Below, piece after piece: positions 54,502 to 63,137 of a stretch of 64,000 bases of DNA. Numbering within the stretch: position 1 is the stretch's first letter; each line of letters opens with the position of its first letter. The stretch comes from an uncultured Colwellia sp. GTDB lineage: Bacteria > Pseudomonadota > Gammaproteobacteria > Enterobacterales > Alteromonadaceae. A model generated the notes under the pieces. It saw only the letters and a program-made list of their open reading frames with translations. It had not been told where the DNA came from and did no database searches. The stretch is taken from assembly GCA_913058245.1 (NCBI GenBank), contig CAJXQJ010000013.1, positions 34,266 through 98,265 of the forward strand. Direction: 5' to 3'. Both the position numbers and the translations under genes were made by a program.

Positions 54502-54621
54502 GTGTTAATTTTACTATATCCATATAGACGTCTATTGACGCAGCTTATATTTAAATGGTTTAATAATTTAGTCCCTTATTCCAGTTGCTTTAGTTAATGA
54601 TTGACTAGAGCAACGATGAAG
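54502..54621. other. Leader/promoter region of the lysine operon
   Basis: This 120-base stretch before the aptamer is A/T-rich and should carry the promoter of the lysine operon. TATAT-type hexamers near 54517 and 54548 are possible -10 elements, but I cannot choose between them. No gene is seen. Confidence 0.4.
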
Positions 54622-54814
54622 GGCCAGAAGAGGAGCGTTTACCAGGTAGTTATTGTGAAGAGATCAAACTCTAGAGAGCAGTAATGAGGGGGGAAAACGC
54701 CGAGGTAATTGTATTTTTGATAATGCAATTATCGGTTGTAGTCACTAAGCATAATATGCGAGTGCTAGGTTGAATCCTTGCAACTGTCACCTATTGGGTG
54801 GAGAGCTTCTGGCC
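54622..54814 (+). ncRNA. Lysine riboswitch aptamer (L box)
   Basis: The closing stem P1 pairs ggccagaag (54622-54630) with cttctggcc (54806-54814). Between them the conserved parts appear in order: agaggagcg, the aacgccgaggt core with a GGGGGAAA lead (about 54689-54704), a hairpin with tgataatgcaattatcgg, aggttgaatcc and aactgtcacc. This closely follows the E. coli lysC leader, including its ccagaagaggcgcgtt, catcgccgaggtgatt and gaatcccctgggttgtcacc elements. Bound lysine should turn the downstream dapA-dapD-lysA operon off. Confidence 0.93.
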
Positions 54815-54815
54815 T

Positions 54816-54856
54816 TTGCAAAAGCCAGATTCAGCTCTTGAATTTGGCTTTTGCAA
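54816..54856 (+). promoter_or_regulatory. Riboswitch expression platform: 18-bp hairpin
   Basis: Left arm 54816-54833 pairs with right arm 54839-54856 (one G-U pair), loop gctct. The left arm contains gccaga (54824-54829), which can instead pair with tctggc (54808-54813) of P1. The two folds exclude each other, as expected for an OFF switch. No U-tract follows, so it is not a normal intrinsic terminator. Confidence 0.75.
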
Positions 54857-54867
54857 TCGCCTATAAG

Positions 54868-54895
54868 TTCTCCGAACGAAACGAGTTCGAGAGAA
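54868..54895 (+). promoter_or_regulatory. Hairpin sequestering the dapA ribosome-binding site
   Basis: ttctccgaac (54868-54877) pairs with gttcgagagaa (54885-54895; one bulged A), loop gaaacga. The ATG of dapA starts at the next base, and the purine-rich gagag (54889-54893) lies inside the stem. Confidence 0.7.
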
Positions 54896-55861
54896 ATGAA
54901 TCAAATAATACAAACTAATCAACCTCCTAACTACCAACAGCCTGTTGTGTGGACTGCTTTGGTCACGCCATTGCTAAGTTGTGGTGCCATTGACTTTGTC
55001 AGCCTAACGCGTCTTGCTAACCGACAAAGTGATGCGCAAAATGGCATTTTACTGCTTGGTAGTACAGGTGAAGGTATCGCCCTCACTAGTGAAGAGCAAC
55101 TTGCTATTGTTAAACATGTAACGGCTTTATCACTAAATGTACCAATTATGGTTGCGGTTGGCGGTTATAACTTAGCTGCACAACTTTCCTGGATAGAGCA
55201 ATGTAACTCATTGGCGGTTGACGCCTACCTCTTAGGTAGTCCTGTTTATGCTAAGCCAGGCCCTGTAGGGCAAACTGCTTGGTTCCAGGCTTTGCTCGAT
55301 GCAGCCAATTTACCTTGTATGTTATATAACGTGCCGTCAAGAAGTGGTGTTGAAATTGCCATGTCTGCTTTGCAAACACTGCAATATCATCAAAACTGTT
55401 GGGCACTTAAAGAAGCCAGCGGCAATTTACAAACCCTATTAAGCTATCGCCAACACTGTCCAGAGCTTGAGTTGTATAGCGGCGAAGATGCCATGATGCC
55501 ATATCTTGCTACTGCTGGTGTGAAAGGGTTAGTGTCCGTTTGTGCTAATGTCTGGCCAGAAGCAACACAACGCTATACGGCTTCGGCACTAGCGCAAACA
55601 TGCACTGACGTTTTTCCTTTGTGGCACAATGCTATTGCCGCGTTATTTCAAGTGACAAGCCCAATTCCTGTAAAAGCTTTAATGGCCGAAGTCGGCATGA
55701 TTGATTCAGCGACATTGCGTTTACCGTTATGTGCTGATGAATTGCCAGCTAATCATGGTTTGCAAAGCTTTCACCAGCAAATTCAACAATGGCTATTAAC
55801 AACAGATTGTTCATCAACCTCACTATCATCAACAACTATTTTAAGAGAAGTAAACCAATGA
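54896..55861 (+). CDS. dapA: 4-Hydroxy-tetrahydrodipicolinate synthase DapA
   Basis: The enzyme has 321 residues and condenses pyruvate with aspartate semialdehyde, the first committed step to DAP and lysine. The Schiff-base lysine is K172 in WALKEASGNLQ, and Y144 lies in MLYNVPSRSG. The pyruvate motif LGSTGEG is intact. A TTG at 54851 lies in the riboswitch hairpin; the ATG at 54896 is the plausible start. It is the first gene of the lysine-riboswitch operon and overlaps dapD by ATGA. Confidence 0.93.
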   Translation: MNQIIQTNQPPNYQQPVVWTALVTPLLSCGAIDFVSLTRLANRQSDAQNGILLLGSTGEGIALTSEEQLAIVKHVTALSLNVPIMVAVGGYNLAAQLSWIEQCNSLAVDAYLLGSPVYAKPGPVGQTAWFQALLDAANLPCMLYNVPSRSGVEIAMSALQTLQYHQNCWALKEASGNLQTLLSYRQHCPELELYSGEDAMMPYLATAGVKGLVSVCANVWPEATQRYTASALAQTCTDVFPLWHNAIAALFQVTSPIPVKALMAEVGMIDSATLRLPLCADELPANHGLQSFHQQIQQWLLTTDCSSTSLSSTTILREVNQ

Positions 55862-56607
55862 CCTGGCAACAAACTTTAACAGCATTAGAATCCGGAAATA
55901 TACGCGCAGCAGAGCAAAATAATTGTGGTCGTTGGCAGGCAAATACTGAAGTAAAACAAGCAATACTATCGGCATTTAAAGCCGGTGATAATACTGAGTT
56001 TGACGGTATTTATCGTGGCTTTGTTGATAAGCATAATTTACCAGCGCGTGAGTTTTCTGTAAGCGACAATGTACGTATGGTACCTGGGGGGTCTTCTGTT
56101 CGCCGTGGTGCCTATGTTGCGCCTGGTGTGATAATTATGCCACCTGCCTATATCAATGTGGGCGCATTTGTTGACAGCGGTACTATGATTGATAGCCATG
56201 CGTTAATCGGCTCTTGTGCGCAAATTGGCAAAAATGTTCATGTCTCAGCGGCTGTGCAAATTGGTGGTGTGCTCGAGCCTATTGGTGCTAGCCCGGTGAT
56301 TATTGAAGATAATGCCTTTCTCAGTGCTGGCGTAATTATCGTTGAGGGTATTGTGGTGAAAAAAGGTGCTGTGCTAGCGCCGGGCGTTTCGCTATCAGCA
56401 TCAGTACCAGTATACGATTGTGTGAATAATATGATGTTAGAAAAAGGTGCTGATATTCCAGAAAATGCCGTTGTTGTTCCAGGTACTCGCCCTATTTCAG
56501 GTGGTTGGGCAGAAAAGCAGGGGCTTAATATGGCTTGTGCCTTGATTGTGAAATACCGTGATGAAAAAAGTGATGCGGCTTTAGAACTTGAATCAGTATT
56601 ACGTTAA
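55858..56607 (+). CDS. dapD: DapD, tetrahydrodipicolinate N-succinyltransferase
   Basis: DapD transfers succinyl from succinyl-CoA to tetrahydrodipicolinate in the succinylase branch of lysine/DAP synthesis. The protein has 249 residues, about 25 shorter than E. coli DapD, mainly at the N-terminus. It has the left-handed beta-helix hexapeptide pattern (VAPGVIIMPPAYINVGAFVD, SCAQIGKNVHVSAAVQIGGV) and the loop GASPVIIEDNAFLSAG. I chose the ATG at 55858, which overlaps the dapA stop (ATGA); the frame upstream belongs to dapA. Confidence 0.94.
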   Translation: MTWQQTLTALESGNIRAAEQNNCGRWQANTEVKQAILSAFKAGDNTEFDGIYRGFVDKHNLPAREFSVSDNVRMVPGGSSVRRGAYVAPGVIIMPPAYINVGAFVDSGTMIDSHALIGSCAQIGKNVHVSAAVQIGGVLEPIGASPVIIEDNAFLSAGVIIVEGIVVKKGAVLAPGVSLSASVPVYDCVNNMMLEKGADIPENAVVVPGTRPISGGWAEKQGLNMACALIVKYRDEKSDAALELESVLR

Positions 56608-56616
56608 AGGTTTCTC

Positions 56617-57927
56617 ATGACAGCACTCTCTAACACCAAGGCCAATATCAGCTCAAAAAACACGTCTGATGTCAAAATCGACACTAACGATCGACCTAGT
56701 TGGTTGAGTGATAATGTAGTTAGTACTTTGCAAAAGCAGCATGAAACTATACGGGCCAGTAATGAAGAAATTGATGACGAAGCTGGATTTTTTCTCTATG
56801 ACTTAGATGCGCTTACCGAACATTTATCGACGCTAATGCAGCAAGATGTGATTAAGTTATGGTTTGCTGTAAAAGCGAACCCTTTGTCACGAATTATTAC
56901 AACACTCGCAGAACAAGGGTTTAATTTTGATGTTGCTAGCCAAGGTGAGTTAAGCCAAGTTCGAAAGCAAAATATTGCTGCAGAGCGAATTTTAAATACT
57001 GGCCCAGCAAAATCTAAGGCGCAGATGGCAGCATTCCTGCAACAAGGTGTCAGAACTTTTGTCGTTGAAAGCCTATTACAATTGCAGTGGCTTAATGAGT
57101 CGGCAGAATTCTTGGATTGCCAACCGCAAGTTTTGCTTCGCGTGCAACTGCAATGGCCTGAAGGGGAGAAAAACCCTTTAGGTGGTAATGAAGTAACACC
57201 TTTTGGCTTGTCATGTGAACAGTGGCAAACCATTACCGTAGATGATTATCCTTCCCTGAATATCAATGGTTTACATATTTTTCAGTGGGGTAATATGCTC
57301 AGTAATGAAAAAATGTTTCAGTTGTGGTCACAAATGGTTGATCCACTCGTACAGTTGGCCCAAAACCTTGGCATGTCTTTAGAGGTATTAGATTTAGGTG
57401 GTGGTTTAGGAGTTGATTACTTACAAACAGGCAACAGTTTAAGTTGGCAACAAATTGTTCAAGACTTAACTGTGATTAAATCAAAAGCCGGTGTTAAAGA
57501 ACTGTGGTTAGAGTTAGGGCGCTATGCCGTGGCTGAGGCAGGTTATTATGTAACCTCGGTTGTTGATAAAAAACAAAATTTTACTCAGCAACAATTAGTA
57601 CTTGCTGGTGGCATTAACCATTTATTACGACCAGCGATTACAGAGCAAGCATTTCCAGCAAATTTACTTCGAAACTCTAGTGCATCGTTAATTGAATTTG
57701 ATCTACATGGTCCACTCTGTACTAGCTTAGATAAATTAGGCCGATTACCACTACCGGGAGATGTTAATGTTGGCGATCAAATCATTTTTGGTTTGTCTGG
57801 GGCATACGGTTTTACGGAAAGTATGCCATTTTTTCTTTGTCATCAAATTGCTGCCGAATATGTTTTGCAACATGGCGTTATTGAACAAGTACGTGTGGCT
57901 GAGCCAGCGTCGTGGTATTTACGCTAA
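56617..57927 (+). CDS. lysA: Diaminopimelate decarboxylase LysA
   Basis: LysA removes CO2 from meso-DAP to give lysine. The protein has 436 residues, a PLP-dependent fold type III enzyme. The PLP lysine is K86 in WFAVKANPLSR; phosphate binding is by LDLGGGLGVDY, and LELGRYAVAEAG and CTSLDKLGR follow, with the Cys and Asp of the second subunit site. An N-terminal extension of about 45 residues is hydrophilic. AAAGG precedes the ATG, 9 bases after dapD. Other fold III decarboxylases cannot be excluded from sequence alone, but the riboswitch and neighbours support lysA. Confidence 0.92.
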   Translation: MTALSNTKANISSKNTSDVKIDTNDRPSWLSDNVVSTLQKQHETIRASNEEIDDEAGFFLYDLDALTEHLSTLMQQDVIKLWFAVKANPLSRIITTLAEQGFNFDVASQGELSQVRKQNIAAERILNTGPAKSKAQMAAFLQQGVRTFVVESLLQLQWLNESAEFLDCQPQVLLRVQLQWPEGEKNPLGGNEVTPFGLSCEQWQTITVDDYPSLNINGLHIFQWGNMLSNEKMFQLWSQMVDPLVQLAQNLGMSLEVLDLGGGLGVDYLQTGNSLSWQQIVQDLTVIKSKAGVKELWLELGRYAVAEAGYYVTSVVDKKQNFTQQQLVLAGGINHLLRPAITEQAFPANLLRNSSASLIEFDLHGPLCTSLDKLGRLPLPGDVNVGDQIIFGLSGAYGFTESMPFFLCHQIAAEYVLQHGVIEQVRVAEPASWYLR

Positions 57928-57958
57928 TGCGTAACGCTTAGTTAAGGTAAAGTTACTT

Positions 57959-59104
57959 ATGAATATTATTAGTAAAGAAGTGATGCATGTGGGTGAAATG
58001 GCCAGCGGCGCAGCGCTTACCGTACCGGTTTATCGTGTCCAGGGTTCAGAGAGTGGACCAAGTGCTTATATTCAAGCGAATATGCATGGCGCTGAGGTGC
58101 AAGGTAATGCGGTTATTTTTCAATTGTTAGAGCAACTTAAACACATTGAACTAAATGGCTCTATTACGTTAGTGCCTTATGCGAACCCAGTTGGCTGTAA
58201 CCATAAAAATGGTGAATATACTTTAGGCCGATTTGATCCTATAACTGGGGTCAATTGGAATCGTATGTATCATTTCGATGAAAGTATTATTGCGCCATTT
58301 GCTCAAGAATATTTAGCAGCGAGTAGCGAAGATATTGAGGTTGCTTTCAAAGCGTTAATGCTTGAGCAAATTGAACAAAAGTTAAATCATAATATTTATG
58401 GCTTAACGACCGGGCAGCGTATTGCTTATCAACTGCAGCGTTTAGCGCATCAAGCTGATATTGTTTTAGATCTACATACTGGCCCTATTTCGAGTAAGCA
58501 TTTATATTGTCCTGAATATGCCAAAGACAGCGCGCGCTTTTTTGATATTCCCCATACTATTTTAATTCCTAATAGTTTCGATGGTGCTTTAGATGAAGCA
58601 ACATTTTGTCCTTGGTGGCAATTGCAAGCTGCGTTCGCAATGCTCGGGCGTGATTTTCCCATTCGTGCTGGAGATGATGGTGCGAAAAGCAGTATTGTTA
58701 AAGAGAGTTTTACCGTCGAATTAGGATCGCAAGAGCAAATAGATTTAGACGTTGCCCATCAAGATGCGTTAGGTATTTTAAGTTATCTGCAATATCAAAA
58801 TGTGATTCAATCAGATATCTTTTACCCGAAAACAATGACACGTTACGCTTGCATGCTTACTGATTATAAAGCGCTATATTCACCTATGGGTGGCATGGTT
58901 GATTATTTAGCTGAGTTTGGTGAGCCTTTAGTGGCTGGTGAGCCATTAGCCCGTATTCTTAGAATGGATAATTATGGCGATGGTGATCCATTGCATTATA
59001 TTAGTTTAGATCACCCTGTGATCCCCATCTTGCACTTTGCTTCAGCAAGTGTGAATCAAGGTACTGAACTGTATAAGGTTTTTAGTAAATATAGTGTGCT
59101 ATAA
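57959..59104 (+). CDS. AstE/AspA-family zinc deacylase (M14-like)
   Basis: The protein has 381 residues. The zinc site is H43-x-x-E46 in MHGAEVQGN with H173 in LDLHTGP; the general base is E254 in FTVELGSQ. This is the succinylglutamate desuccinylase/aspartoacylase family, which removes acyl groups from N-acyl amino acids. It is the fourth gene of the lysine-riboswitch operon, where DapE would be expected but is absent. Desuccinylation of N-succinyl-DAP is therefore a reasonable guess; other N-acyl amino acids are possible. AAGG precedes the ATG, and the C-terminal part is beta-rich. Confidence 0.85.
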   Translation: MNIISKEVMHVGEMASGAALTVPVYRVQGSESGPSAYIQANMHGAEVQGNAVIFQLLEQLKHIELNGSITLVPYANPVGCNHKNGEYTLGRFDPITGVNWNRMYHFDESIIAPFAQEYLAASSEDIEVAFKALMLEQIEQKLNHNIYGLTTGQRIAYQLQRLAHQADIVLDLHTGPISSKHLYCPEYAKDSARFFDIPHTILIPNSFDGALDEATFCPWWQLQAAFAMLGRDFPIRAGDDGAKSSIVKESFTVELGSQEQIDLDVAHQDALGILSYLQYQNVIQSDIFYPKTMTRYACMLTDYKALYSPMGGMVDYLAEFGEPLVAGEPLARILRMDNYGDGDPLHYISLDHPVIPILHFASASVNQGTELYKVFSKYSVL

Positions 59105-59134
59105 ATAGGCAGGAATTTCAGGTCTTACTAGCAA

Positions 59135-59171
59135 CGCTTTGTTATCAGGAGGCTGTTAACAAAGCGCTTTT
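59135..59171 (+). terminator. Terminator of the lysine operon
   Basis: cgctttgtta (59135-59144) pairs with taacaaagcg (59157-59166), followed by cttttgg. It lies 30 bases after the last stop and before the convergent yjgA gene. Confidence 0.75.
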
Positions 59172-59185
59172 GGTGATTCATTACT

Positions 59186-59704
59186 TTAAAAAACGACATG
59201 CTCTTTTAAATAAGCAAATAAATCTCGGTAATGTTTACCAGTTTTTTCTGCTGTATGTTCTTTTTTCGCTTGGCGCACAAGCTGTCTGAGCTTTTGACGC
59301 TCCATAGTGGTGAACTTTGCTAATAACGCTTCGATAGACTCGCTACCCTGTTCAATAAGTTCATCACGCATTTGCTCAAGTTTTTCAAATTTTGACGACT
59401 CTTGCTGATGCTTGTTAGCCATGACATCCATCGCTTGTTTAATCGGCTCAAGATCAGTCTCCGACAATATTTTCGCGATATGGCGAATATGACGGCGTAA
59501 TGCCTCATGCTTATTGGTAATTTTGTCGGCAAGCACCATAGCATCTTTTAATTCATCTGTTAGAGGCAGTCGACTACGTTGGTGCTTAGACATTTTCACT
59601 AAAACAAGACCAAAATCTTGTAGTCGATGCATTTCACGTTTTATTTCTGATTTACTCAGTAATTCTTCTTCTAATTCGTCGATATCGTTGGCAGACTGGG
59701 GCAT
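59186..59704 (-). CDS. darP: Ribosome biogenesis factor DarP/YjgA
   Basis: The all-alpha protein of 172 residues belongs to the YjgA (DUF615) family, which assists late 50S subunit assembly in E. coli. Markers are SKSEIKREMHRLQDFGLVLV, LPLTDELKDAMVLADKI and the C-terminal KTGKHYRDLFAYLKE. It is divergent from pmbA, its usual neighbour in gammaproteobacteria. Size matches E. coli (about 180). Confidence 0.93.
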   Translation of the reverse strand: MPQSANDIDELEEELLSKSEIKREMHRLQDFGLVLVKMSKHQRSRLPLTDELKDAMVLADKITNKHEALRRHIRHIAKILSETDLEPIKQAMDVMANKHQQESSKFEKLEQMRDELIEQGSESIEALLAKFTTMERQKLRQLVRQAKKEHTAEKTGKHYRDLFAYLKEHVVF

Positions 59705-59820
59705 AATGTTGGGTAATCAAGTAATAATTCCCTATAGTATACAACAAAGCCGTTACAGCAAAAACATTCCTGTTGCTGGTATCGAAAAAAATAGCATTAA
59801 ATGTGAGAAGTAATTTACCC

Positions 59821-61176
59821 ATGAGCGATTCTGATAGTATCCAAACGCAAATAGAGCATGTTAAACAACGTGTGAATGACGCAATGACGATGGCCAAAAC
59901 ATTAGGTGCTGATGGCGCTGAAGTCGCGATGAGCCGTCAGCAAGGCTTAAGTGTGAGTACACGTTTGGGCGAAGTTGAAAATGTTGAGTTTACGAGTGAT
60001 GGTGCTCTTGGTATTACTGTTTATAAAGAAGGGCGTAAAGGCAGCGCTTCAACGGCAGATTTGTCTGAGCAAGCATTAAAGCAAGCAATAGAAGCTGCGG
60101 TAAACATAGCCAAATATACCTCTGTTGATGATTGTTCTGGCTTAGCTGATAAAGAATTATTAGCGATGGAGCCAGAGGATTTAGATTTATATCACCCAAA
60201 AGCGCTTTCAACCGAGCAAGCAATTACTTTAGCAAAAGAATGTGAAGATACTGCCTTAGCTTATGATCCGCGTATTAATAATTCTGATGGTGCAACGTTA
60301 GCAAGCTTTGAAGGTTTTAAGGTATACGGGAATAGCCATGGTCAGCTGGTTGGCTATCCAAGTACTCGCCATAGCTTAAGCTGTGTAATGATCGCCAATG
60401 AAGGTGAAGACATGCAGCGCGATTACGCTTATACAGTAAATCGTCAGTTTGATGCTATGGAGAGTGCAACAAGTATCGGGCAAAAGTCTGCGACAGAAGC
60501 ATTGTCACGTTTAGGCGCTCATAAACTTGCCACAACTAAAGTGCCAGTGATGTTTCGTGCAGATATTGCTAATACACTTTTTGGTCATTATATAGCCGCC
60601 ATCAGTGGCGGGAACTTATATCGTAAATCGTCATTTTTAATGGACTCAATGGGAAAGCAGGTTTTTCCAGAGTTTCTAACTGTTAACGAACGTCCGCATT
60701 TGAAAAAAGCACTAGCAAGTAGTGCTTTTGACGCTGAGGGTATTGCAACTGTTGATCGTGAAATTATTTCAGATGGTCGACTAGCAACTTATTTGCTTAC
60801 CAGTTATTCAGCCCGTAAGTTAGGTATGCAATCAACTGGCCATGCAGGTGGTATTCACAACTGGCAGCTCGCGATAAAAGAGCAAGGGCAGGGTGGAGAG
60901 TTTGATGCCATGCTTAAAACCTTGGGAACTGGTTTATTAGTCACTGAATTAATGGGACAAGGCGTTAATGTGGTTACTGGTGATTATTCTCGCGGCGCCG
61001 CTGGCTTTTGGGTCGAAAACGGTGAAATTGCCTACCCAGTCGATGAAATTACTATAGCCGGAAAGCTACAAGACATGTTTGCTGGTATTGTTGCTGTAGG
61101 TAATGATATTGATATGCGTGGCAGTATTCGCACCGGCTCTATCATTATCAATGAAATGCAAATTGCTGGCAATTAG
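59821..61176 (+). CDS. pmbA: PmbA/TldE metalloprotease subunit
   Basis: PmbA (TldE) pairs with TldD to form a cytoplasmic protease that degrades unfolded peptides and matures some microcins. The protein has 451 residues from the ATG at 59821; an upstream frame from 59773 lacks a ribosome site. Motifs LGADGAEVAMSRQQGLSVSTR, SGGNLYRKSSFL and LVTELMGQGVNVVTGDYSRGAAGFWVENGE are typical. TldD, the catalytic partner, is not in the window. Confidence 0.95.
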   Translation: MSDSDSIQTQIEHVKQRVNDAMTMAKTLGADGAEVAMSRQQGLSVSTRLGEVENVEFTSDGALGITVYKEGRKGSASTADLSEQALKQAIEAAVNIAKYTSVDDCSGLADKELLAMEPEDLDLYHPKALSTEQAITLAKECEDTALAYDPRINNSDGATLASFEGFKVYGNSHGQLVGYPSTRHSLSCVMIANEGEDMQRDYAYTVNRQFDAMESATSIGQKSATEALSRLGAHKLATTKVPVMFRADIANTLFGHYIAAISGGNLYRKSSFLMDSMGKQVFPEFLTVNERPHLKKALASSAFDAEGIATVDREIISDGRLATYLLTSYSARKLGMQSTGHAGGIHNWQLAIKEQGQGGEFDAMLKTLGTGLLVTELMGQGVNVVTGDYSRGAAGFWVENGEIAYPVDEITIAGKLQDMFAGIVAVGNDIDMRGSIRTGSIIINEMQIAGN

Positions 61177-61192
61177 TTGTCGTAGTTCTGTT

Positions 61193-61219
61193 ATCTGATG
61201 AGTTAACGACTCATCAGAT
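61193..61219. terminator. Hairpin between pmbA and mgtE
   Basis: An 11-bp perfect stem pairs atctgatgagt (61193-61203) with actcatcagat (61209-61219), loop taacg. There is no T-run, so termination is only likely, perhaps Rho-assisted. It lies 17 bases after the pmbA stop. Confidence 0.5.
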
Positions 61220-61321
61220 GGCTGGATTCTATGCTCCTAGTTTTAAGTGAATATGGCTAGATCGATAGTATTTCAGGTATCTAAATGAACAGTGAATATT
61301 ATTGCGGCGATTTGTAAAGTA

Positions 61322-62683
61322 CTAGTTGCCTAGCAACAAGGTTGCTGTACCTAAAAAGGCAAAAATTCCTACCACATCAGTAACTGTTGTTAAGATAACG
61401 CTACCCGCGAGTGCTGGATCAATATTCATCTTTTTTAACATTAATGGAATAGTGACACCGGCAATACCTGCGGCGGTCATATTCATTAACATGGCAAAAG
61501 CGATAATTGCGCCAAGCATTAAGTTTTGCTGCCAAATGGCAACAACAGTCGCGATTAAAACTGCCCAGATGATACCGTTAAAAAAACCAACCGCGAGTTC
61601 TTTGTAGAGTAGTGTACGTGAGTTACTTTCGCCAACATGCCCTAAAGCAATACCACGAATCACCAAAGTCAGGGTTTGATTGCCAGCAACACCGCCCATA
61701 CTCGGCACTAAAGAATTTAACACAGCTAGAATGGCTAATTGGCTTAAGATACCTTCAAATAAGCTCGATACCGCAACAGCCATTAATGCAGTAACTAAGT
61801 TAACACCTAGCCAAATAGAGCGCTGCTGTGTACTTTTAACAACGGGTGCAAAGGTATCAGCTTCGTCATCTAAACCTGCCATACTCATCATCGAGTGTTC
61901 AGCTTCTTCACGAATAATATCAACTACGTCATCAACGGTAATACGACCTAGTAAGCGGTCTTCGTCGTCGACAACTGGCGCTGAAAACCAATCATGACGC
62001 TCAAATAATTGTGCAACATCTTTTTCATTTAGGTCGGCGGGAATCGCTTCAATTTCATCATCAATTAAGCTTGAAACTATGGTTTCTGGCTTTGCTGTTA
62101 CTATAGCGGTTAAGGAAACGGCACCAATAAAATGATCTTCACGGTCAACCACATAAAATGAATCTGTTGCCTCTGGCAATTCTCCCCGCAGCCGCAAGTA
62201 GCGTAATACCACATCAACCGTTACGTCAGGTCTAATGGAAATGGTATCGGTATTCATGATACCGCCGGCGGTATCTTCTTCGTATGATAATGCGGCTTCT
62301 ACTCGACTGCGATCTTGCGAGTCCATCGAGCTTAATACTTCTCGATAAACACTATCAGGCAGGGTACGGAAAACTTCCGCTAAATCATCGACGTCCATGC
62401 CTTCTGCAACAGCAGCAAGCTTTTCAGGACGGATGTTTTTTAGGATACCTTTACGAACTTCTTCATTAAGTTCTTCAAGCACCTCACCGTGATGGTCGGT
62501 ATCAATTAACTGCCAAAGTACGGCACGGCTTTTTGTTGGTGAGGATTCTAGTAATAGCGCCAGATCGAATGCGGGCATGTCTTGCAAAAGCTTTCGGACA
62601 TAGACATACATACCACTGCCAAGGGCATCATTAACTTGCTGTAAGCGTTGGTGGCTGTACTCTTGTTCAGAAACTTCCGGCAT
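61322..62683 (-). CDS. mgtE: Magnesium transporter MgtE
   Basis: MgtE is a Mg2+-selective channel of the inner membrane. The protein has 453 residues: the N-terminal Mg2+-sensing helical domain (about 20-130), two CBS domains (about 140-260), and five C-terminal membrane helices with the pore motif SLVPSMGGVAGNQTLTLVIRG. AGGA precedes the ATG. The gene is monocistronic. The acidic sensor patches (DVDDLAEVFRTLPDS and similar) are present. Confidence 0.95.
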   Translation of the reverse strand: MPEVSEQEYSHQRLQQVNDALGSGMYVYVRKLLQDMPAFDLALLLESSPTKSRAVLWQLIDTDHHGEVLEELNEEVRKGILKNIRPEKLAAVAEGMDVDDLAEVFRTLPDSVYREVLSSMDSQDRSRVEAALSYEEDTAGGIMNTDTISIRPDVTVDVVLRYLRLRGELPEATDSFYVVDREDHFIGAVSLTAIVTAKPETIVSSLIDDEIEAIPADLNEKDVAQLFERHDWFSAPVVDDEDRLLGRITVDDVVDIIREEAEHSMMSMAGLDDEADTFAPVVKSTQQRSIWLGVNLVTALMAVAVSSLFEGILSQLAILAVLNSLVPSMGGVAGNQTLTLVIRGIALGHVGESNSRTLLYKELAVGFFNGIIWAVLIATVVAIWQQNLMLGAIIAFAMLMNMTAAGIAGVTIPLMLKKMNIDPALAGSVILTTVTDVVGIFAFLGTATLLLGN

Positions 62684-62853
62684 ATTGCTATCCTGTGCCG
62701 TTGCAAAAACGAAAACTGAAAATTATTATTATGAAGGATATTTATTAAGCTATTATTGCAACAAAAACCAATAGATATCGAAAGGCAGTTTATCTTAATT
62801 CGAGACTTTTCGCAGCTTTTTTATTGACTTAAAAACTGGTTGAGCAGCTAGGG

Positions 62854-63126
62854 TTATTCTTCTTCGTCGAATTTATCACTAAATAATTGGCAAACTTCAT
62901 CTAGTGCTAATTCGGCATCTTTTCCGGATGCAATGACATTGACCACTTTCCCTTGAGCACCAGCAAGTAGCATTAAGCCCATTATGCTGCCCGCATCTGC
63001 GCTATTATTATCAAGTTCTACTGTGATCTCGGCGCTAAATTGTTGGCTTAATTGTGCTAGTTTTGTTGCTGCTCGGGCATGTAGCCCAAGCTTATTGATA
63101 ATTTTTACTTGGCGGTTTATCGGCAT
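62854..63126 (-). CDS. ptsO: NPr, HPr-like protein of the nitrogen PTS
   Basis: NPr is the phosphocarrier of the nitrogen-related phosphotransferase system (PtsP-NPr-EIIANtr), which tunes K+ and envelope metabolism. The protein has 90 residues from the ATG at 63126; a TTG at 63132 would add two. The phosphorylated His lies in NKLGLHARAATKL. A serine in ADAGSIMGLMLL corresponds to Ser46 of HPr. It follows rapZ by 11 bases, the standard order (ptsN-rapZ-ptsO). Confidence 0.95.
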   Translation of the reverse strand: MPINRQVKIINKLGLHARAATKLAQLSQQFSAEITVELDNNSADAGSIMGLMLLAGAQGKVVNVIASGKDAELALDEVCQLFSDKFDEEE

Positions 63127-63137
63127 AGACAAGGAAG

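Noticed and set aside
54760..54795. tRNA-like aggttgaatcc segment
   Set aside because: It matches the conserved gaatcc...tgtcacc part of the lysine riboswitch, and no acceptor stem or anticodon arm can be built.
54851..54895. TTG at 54851 as dapA start
   Set aside because: It lies in the 3' arm of the riboswitch expression hairpin; the ATG at 54896 gives the normal DapA N-terminus.
59514..59813. Plus-strand open frame across the yjgA-pmbA region
   Set aside because: It is antisense to yjgA and runs through the divergent promoter; yjgA and pmbA explain the region.
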